A program made the position numbers and the translations under genes. Shown here piece by piece: positions 14,277 to 17,103 of a stretch of 17,103 bases of DNA. Within the stretch, counting starts at the first letter, position 1; each line of letters opens with the position of its first letter. Location of the stretch: the NCBI GenBank assembly GCA_946545675.1, contig CAMNNR010000009.1, positions 1 through 17,103 of the forward strand, read 5' to 3'. Origin of the DNA: an uncultured Thermoplasmata archaeon. GTDB taxonomy: Archaea; Thermoplasmatota; Thermoplasmata; Methanomassiliicoccales; Methanomethylophilaceae. The notes under the pieces are model-generated. The model was given only the letters and a program-made list of their open reading frames with translations. It had not been told where the DNA came from and did not search any database.

Positions 14277-16259
14277 TCAATAGAGGTCAGGTTTTCCGGT
14301 CGCCTTGACGGTGATCTCCGCTCCGCGGAAGTACCTCTTGTCTTCCGAGACGACGAGTTCGTTCTTCTCGACGAACACTTCCACGACGGGGTTCTTGGCG
14401 CCTGCGGACAATGCGGCATCCTTTGCCATCCTGATGCCTTCCTTCTCGGCGAATTCGAGGGCCTCCTTGCTCCAGGAGAACGTCCTTATCTCCTCACCGG
14501 TGAACACATCGCATTCCGGTTCCTCCTGATATTCGGGACCGGTGGCACGTACTGTAATGACCACGGTCTCGCATACGCATCCTGTTATCGCACCAATTGC
14601 ATTGCCGATGTGGGAATTCTCAGGCAATAGCAGGCGGGTGTGGAGCATCTCTGCGACCGCCGGGAGCCAAGCCCCCACCGGCGCACCGATGCCTATGATC
14701 GGATCCTTCAGATTGAATGATATCGAATAATCTGGGTCATTCCCATTCAGTACGCGGTCCAGAAGTTCCTCTTCGGATTGGACGAGGGCATCGCGGCGGG
14801 AACTGTCCAGGAGGATCTTCTCCATTGTGCATGCAGCAATCTTCTTCACGATGAGGCTTTTGGTCTCCGAGATGAACGAATCCATTGACCTCCCGCATTT
14901 CCTGGCCAGATACTCCACGGCAATCCTGGAGGATTCGGAGTCATAGCAGGTATAGCTCCCTTCCGCGTGGAGGATGTCTGTGGGGGTCACACCGATTCTC
15001 ATGATGTACCCTCTGCTCTCCATATCGGATGCGGAGATGGAATGTGCGGGAACACCAAGCATTTCCGCAGCATCGGTGAGCCTGAGCGGTTTCTTCTTCA
15101 ATGCCGTCAGGAATTTACGGTCGATGGATGACAGATTCTCCCTTTCCCTGACATGTGCCAGGGTGAAGAATTCAGTATCCTGAAGTACGTCACAGAGTTC
15201 GTAATCCTCCGCCGAACGGTCATCGGTGAGGTCTGCCAGGGAGCATATCGTTCTCTTGACGGAAGGCCATCTGCTGGCCGCTATGCACAGGGGAATCACC
15301 CTCACGGGGGACAGGAGTATGTCCTTCCCGTTTACCACGATGCGGCTGTCGCCCCCAAGCCCATACGTGGCTATGTCAGCGGCCATCACCCTGGTACGCT
15401 TACCTCCTATATTCGCACCCTCTGGCTCTATACGGGGGAACCCGTTCTTCAGTATCCCGATATCCGAGGTCGTGCCCCCGATATCGATCACCACTGCATC
15501 GTCCTCGCCGGTGAGGGACTTGGCACCCATGAGGCTCGATGCGGGCCCGGAGAGGATGGTCTCCACCGGTTTCCTCATGGCGGTGGTGTCCTTCATCAGG
15601 GCACCGTCCCCTTTGACCATCATCAGCGGGGAATCCACCCCCAGTTCGTTCATGATCGCTTTTACCGAGCGGAGCAGTTCTTCGATGACGGGGATGAGAC
15701 GGGCATTCATTACCGCAGTGGTGGTGCGCTGTTCGAATCCGAGTTTGGAAGTCAGGTCGTGAGCGCATACGACCGGGACATCCAGGATCTTCTTCGCGAG
15801 TGTCTCCACACGGTTCTCGTGCGAAGGGTTGCGGACGCTCACATAACCGGAAATGGCCAGGGCATCGATCTTCCCCTTCATGCCGTTCAGTGCGGACTTG
15901 ACGGCCCTTACGTCAAGCGGGACTTCTTCCTTCCCGCTCATACTGAATCTCCCGTCCACCACGGCATAGTGTTCGGGTTTGGATACGCGGACGTAGTCGG
16001 TGCCGATGCATATGAGTCCGACCCTGCACCCTTTGTTCTCTACCACGGAGTTGGTGGCGAGGGTGGAAGAAAGCGAGGTAAGGCGGACTTCGGAGAGTAG
16101 ACTGCGGTCCAGACCCTCGAGGGAATTCCTGATACCGATGGTAAGGTCCTCGCGGGTGGTGAGTGCCTTGTTGCCGCACACGACCTTCCCCGATTCCAGA
16201 TCGACTATCACGGTGTCGGTGTAGGTCCCGCCTGCATCTATCCCGAGTCCGTAGATCAT
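14277..16259 (-). CDS. HyuA-type hydantoinase/oxoprolinase family protein
   Basis: This 660-residue protein is of the hydantoinase A/oxoprolinase family, ASKHA-fold enzymes that use ATP to open cyclic amides (hydantoins, 5-oxoproline) or carboxylate related substrates. The N-terminal domain (Hydant_A_N, about 3-170) begins GLGIDAGGTYTDTVIVD (phosphate-1 loop). The main domain carries ILSGPASSLMGAK (235-247) and VVIDIGGTTSDIGIL (256-270, phosphate-2). The tail has ENSHIGNAIGAITG and a final beta-rich segment ending GKPDLY. No HyuB partner lies in the window, so either it acts alone or the partner is elsewhere. It begins 4 bases after the stop of the HAD gene, so the two form one transcript read leftward. 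Exact substrate unknown; archaeal single HyuA genes are poorly characterised. Confidence 0.9.
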   Translation of the reverse strand: MIYGLGIDAGGTYTDTVIVDLESGKVVCGNKALTTREDLTIGIRNSLEGLDRSLLSEVRLTSLSSTLATNSVVENKGCRVGLICIGTDYVRVSKPEHYAVVDGRFSMSGKEEVPLDVRAVKSALNGMKGKIDALAISGYVSVRNPSHENRVETLAKKILDVPVVCAHDLTSKLGFEQRTTTAVMNARLIPVIEELLRSVKAIMNELGVDSPLMMVKGDGALMKDTTAMRKPVETILSGPASSLMGAKSLTGEDDAVVIDIGGTTSDIGILKNGFPRIEPEGANIGGKRTRVMAADIATYGLGGDSRIVVNGKDILLSPVRVIPLCIAASRWPSVKRTICSLADLTDDRSAEDYELCDVLQDTEFFTLAHVRERENLSSIDRKFLTALKKKPLRLTDAAEMLGVPAHSISASDMESRGYIMRIGVTPTDILHAEGSYTCYDSESSRIAVEYLARKCGRSMDSFISETKSLIVKKIAACTMEKILLDSSRRDALVQSEEELLDRVLNGNDPDYSISFNLKDPIIGIGAPVGAWLPAVAEMLHTRLLLPENSHIGNAIGAITGCVCETVVITVRATGPEYQEEPECDVFTGEEIRTFSWSKEALEFAEKEGIRMAKDAALSAGAKNPVVEVFVEKNELVVSEDKRYFRGAEITVKATGKPDLY

Positions 16260-16263
16260 TGTA

Positions 16264-16941
16264 TCATAACAGTTTCAGGATATCCGCGACACTCGGAAGG
16301 AGGAAGATATCCTCCCCGGCCGCTGCCTTCCATGCGGCCTCATCGGTGTGGCCGGAGGTGACCCCGATGAATTGCGAACCGGCGTTGACAGCTGTCAGCC
16401 AATCCGCGGTTCCGTCCCCTACAAAGAGGACTTCGTCACACTTGACTCCAATCTGCTGGCACATGTGCTCCATGGCCTTCGCGCTGGGTTTGGCCTCGGC
16501 TCTGGGATAATCGTCACGGGCAACAAGTCCGTCGAACAGATCGAGGATGCCCGATTTTCCCATGATGAGTTCCGCATACTCCCTTCCGCCCCTGGTCAGT
16601 ATGGCGACCTTGTAGCCCCTGGATTTCAGTTCGTTAATGAGATCCACCGCACCGGGGAAGGGTTTGGCGATGTCAGCGTGCTCGCACTCCACGGCGGTGG
16701 CACGGTCGTTGATCCTTTTCTCAAGACCCGTGAGCACTTCGGGTTTGTTCTCCTTCAGCCACGCCAGTCCGTGAGACATAGCGTCGATGGCCCGGTCCTG
16801 TTCGATGACTTCTTCGGGTACGCCTTGGAAAACGAACTCATCCTCTACGATGCGTGCGAGCTTGACGTAGTCCACCTTGGTGTCCATGATGGTCCCGTCC
16901 ATATCGAATCCCACTGCTTTTATCCGAGGGTCTAATGCCAT
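16264..16941 (-). CDS. HAD-superfamily phosphatase
   Basis: This 225-residue haloacid-dehalogenase-type hydrolase resembles phosphoglycolate phosphatase. Motif I is GFDMDGTIMDT (Asp13 nucleophile, Asp15 acid), motif II Thr116 in AILTRGG, motif III Lys151 in AKPSAK and motif IV GDGTAD (175-180, metal-binding Asp176 and Asp180). A helical cap of about 80 residues sits between motifs I and II (subclass I). The ATG at 16941 is chosen because it gives the usual short lead to motif I and lies about 25 bases after a TATA-like TTTTTATG, implying a leaderless transcript; longer in-frame starts (16965, 17004) run into the RNase P terminator. It is followed after 4 bases by the HyuA-type gene. The substrate is unknown; the family contains phosphoglycolate, pyrophosphate and sugar-phosphate phosphatases. 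Confidence 0.9.
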   Translation of the reverse strand: MALDPRIKAVGFDMDGTIMDTKVDYVKLARIVEDEFVFQGVPEEVIEQDRAIDAMSHGLAWLKENKPEVLTGLEKRINDRATAVECEHADIAKPFPGAVDLINELKSRGYKVAILTRGGREYAELIMGKSGILDLFDGLVARDDYPRAEAKPSAKAMEHMCQQIGVKCDEVLFVGDGTADWLTAVNAGSQFIGVTSGHTDEAAWKAAAGEDIFLLPSVADILKLL

Positions 16942-16962
16942 GCCCAGAGATAGGTCTGATGG

Positions 16963-16970
16963 CATAAAAA
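16963..16970 (-). promoter_or_regulatory. TATA-like box of the HAD/HyuA unit
   Basis: On the minus strand TTTTTATG (16970 down to 16963) is centred about 25 bases before the HAD ATG at 16941, with no Shine-Dalgarno between, as for leaderless archaeal genes. The same Ts form the tail of the preceding RNA gene's terminator. Confidence 0.45.
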
Positions 16971-16995
16971 GACCCCCTCGGATTACCCCGAGGGG
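16966..16995 (-). terminator. terminator hairpin of the RNase P RNA gene
   Basis: Read on the minus strand, CCCCTCGG (16995-16988) and CCGAGGGG (16981-16974) form a perfect 8-bp stem with a 6-base loop, followed by GTCTTTTT ending at 16966. It lies directly after the 3' end of the RNase P RNA. Confidence 0.75.
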
Positions 16996-17103
16996 AAGTG
17001 TCAATTCAGAGTAGTAGCCCCCCTTCTGTTTCAGACAGCATTCAACTGACGCACTCTACCCGCCGGTCGCAGGCATCTCATCCCGGCTGTGTGAGCTTGC
17101 TCC
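16996..17103 (-). ncRNA. rnpB: RNase P RNA, 3' part (5' part beyond the window)
   Basis: The minus strand reads through the conserved 3' blocks of RNase P RNA in the right order: GGAGCAAG at the window edge (17103-17096), CGGGTAG (17062-17056), then a GAATGCTGTCTGAAACAG stretch leading into the CR-IV motif ACAGAA (17029-17024) and GGCT (17019-17016). The same order and similar spacing are seen in the E. coli molecule (GGAGCAAG, GGGTAGG, AATGACTGTCC, ACAGAA, GGCTTA). The 3' end is placed just before a terminator hairpin. The 5' half, including the rest of the universally conserved core, lies outside the window. It is the catalytic RNA for 5' maturation of tRNAs. The exact 3' end is approximate. 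Confidence 0.85.

Noticed and set aside
16942..17004. N-terminal extension of the HAD protein to 17004 or 16965
   Set aside because: It would translate the RNase P terminator and T-tract and add residues unlike the family; the start at 16941 fits the TATA spacing.
1..17103. CRISPR array, transposase, phage genes or tRNA genes
   Set aside because: I saw no regularly spaced direct repeats, recognised no transposase or phage protein and saw no tRNA-like cloverleaf in the intergenic stretches, but this was by eye.

Overview
The window comes from a methanogenic archaeon. Its core, about 2.7 to 10.05 kb, is an operon of genes known only from methanogens and relatives: atwA (component A2), mcrC and methanogenesis marker proteins 3, 6, 5, 15, 17 and 7. 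Three observations point to the order Methanomassiliicoccales, probably a gut or rumen lineage. Sixteen recognisable genes end in TGA (15) or TAA (1) and none in TAG. A membrane transporter is interrupted only by one in-frame TAG, where its own internal repeat has Arg. TAG is decoded as pyrrolysine in that order. The high G+C content (by eye) also fits, but the species cannot be fixed from this window.

Layout: 1-1576 is the end of a FecCD-type iron/cobalamin-like ABC importer (partial permease plus ATPase), followed by strong inverted repeats. 1715-2520 (minus) is a broken cstA-like transporter: it lacks its first part and carries a one-base frameshift. 2641-2721 holds an inverted repeat and a TATA box placed for a leaderless atwA transcript. 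2719-10053 is the MCR-activation operon, with most genes overlapping by ATGA. A DUF123 (GIY-YIG-like) gene is coupled to its end. 10498-11355 is an EamA-type transporter with an in-frame TAG. 11489-14191 is a 900-residue FAD protein made of two tandem homologous halves, with its own strong promoter, Shine-Dalgarno sequence and terminator. On the minus strand, 14277-16941 carries a two-gene unit: a HAD phosphatase followed by a HyuA-type hydantoinase/oxoprolinase. The last ~108 bases are the 3' part of the RNase P RNA gene (minus strand), whose terminator T-tract appears to double as the HAD TATA box.

How the genes work together: AtwA, McrC, Mmp3, Mmp7 and Mmp17 are the proteins biochemically linked to ATP-dependent reductive activation of methyl-coenzyme M reductase (Ni(II)/Ni(III) to Ni(I) F430). 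Mmp5, Mmp6 and Mmp15 are interleaved with them and translationally coupled. Mmp15 is an archerase-like ATPase that keeps the two Fe-S cysteines of that family, and Mmp5 and Mmp6 each carry a CxxC. This suggests a second, less understood ATP-driven iron-sulfur or redox module within the same operon. McrC and Mmp7 look like paralogues sharing one conserved cysteine.
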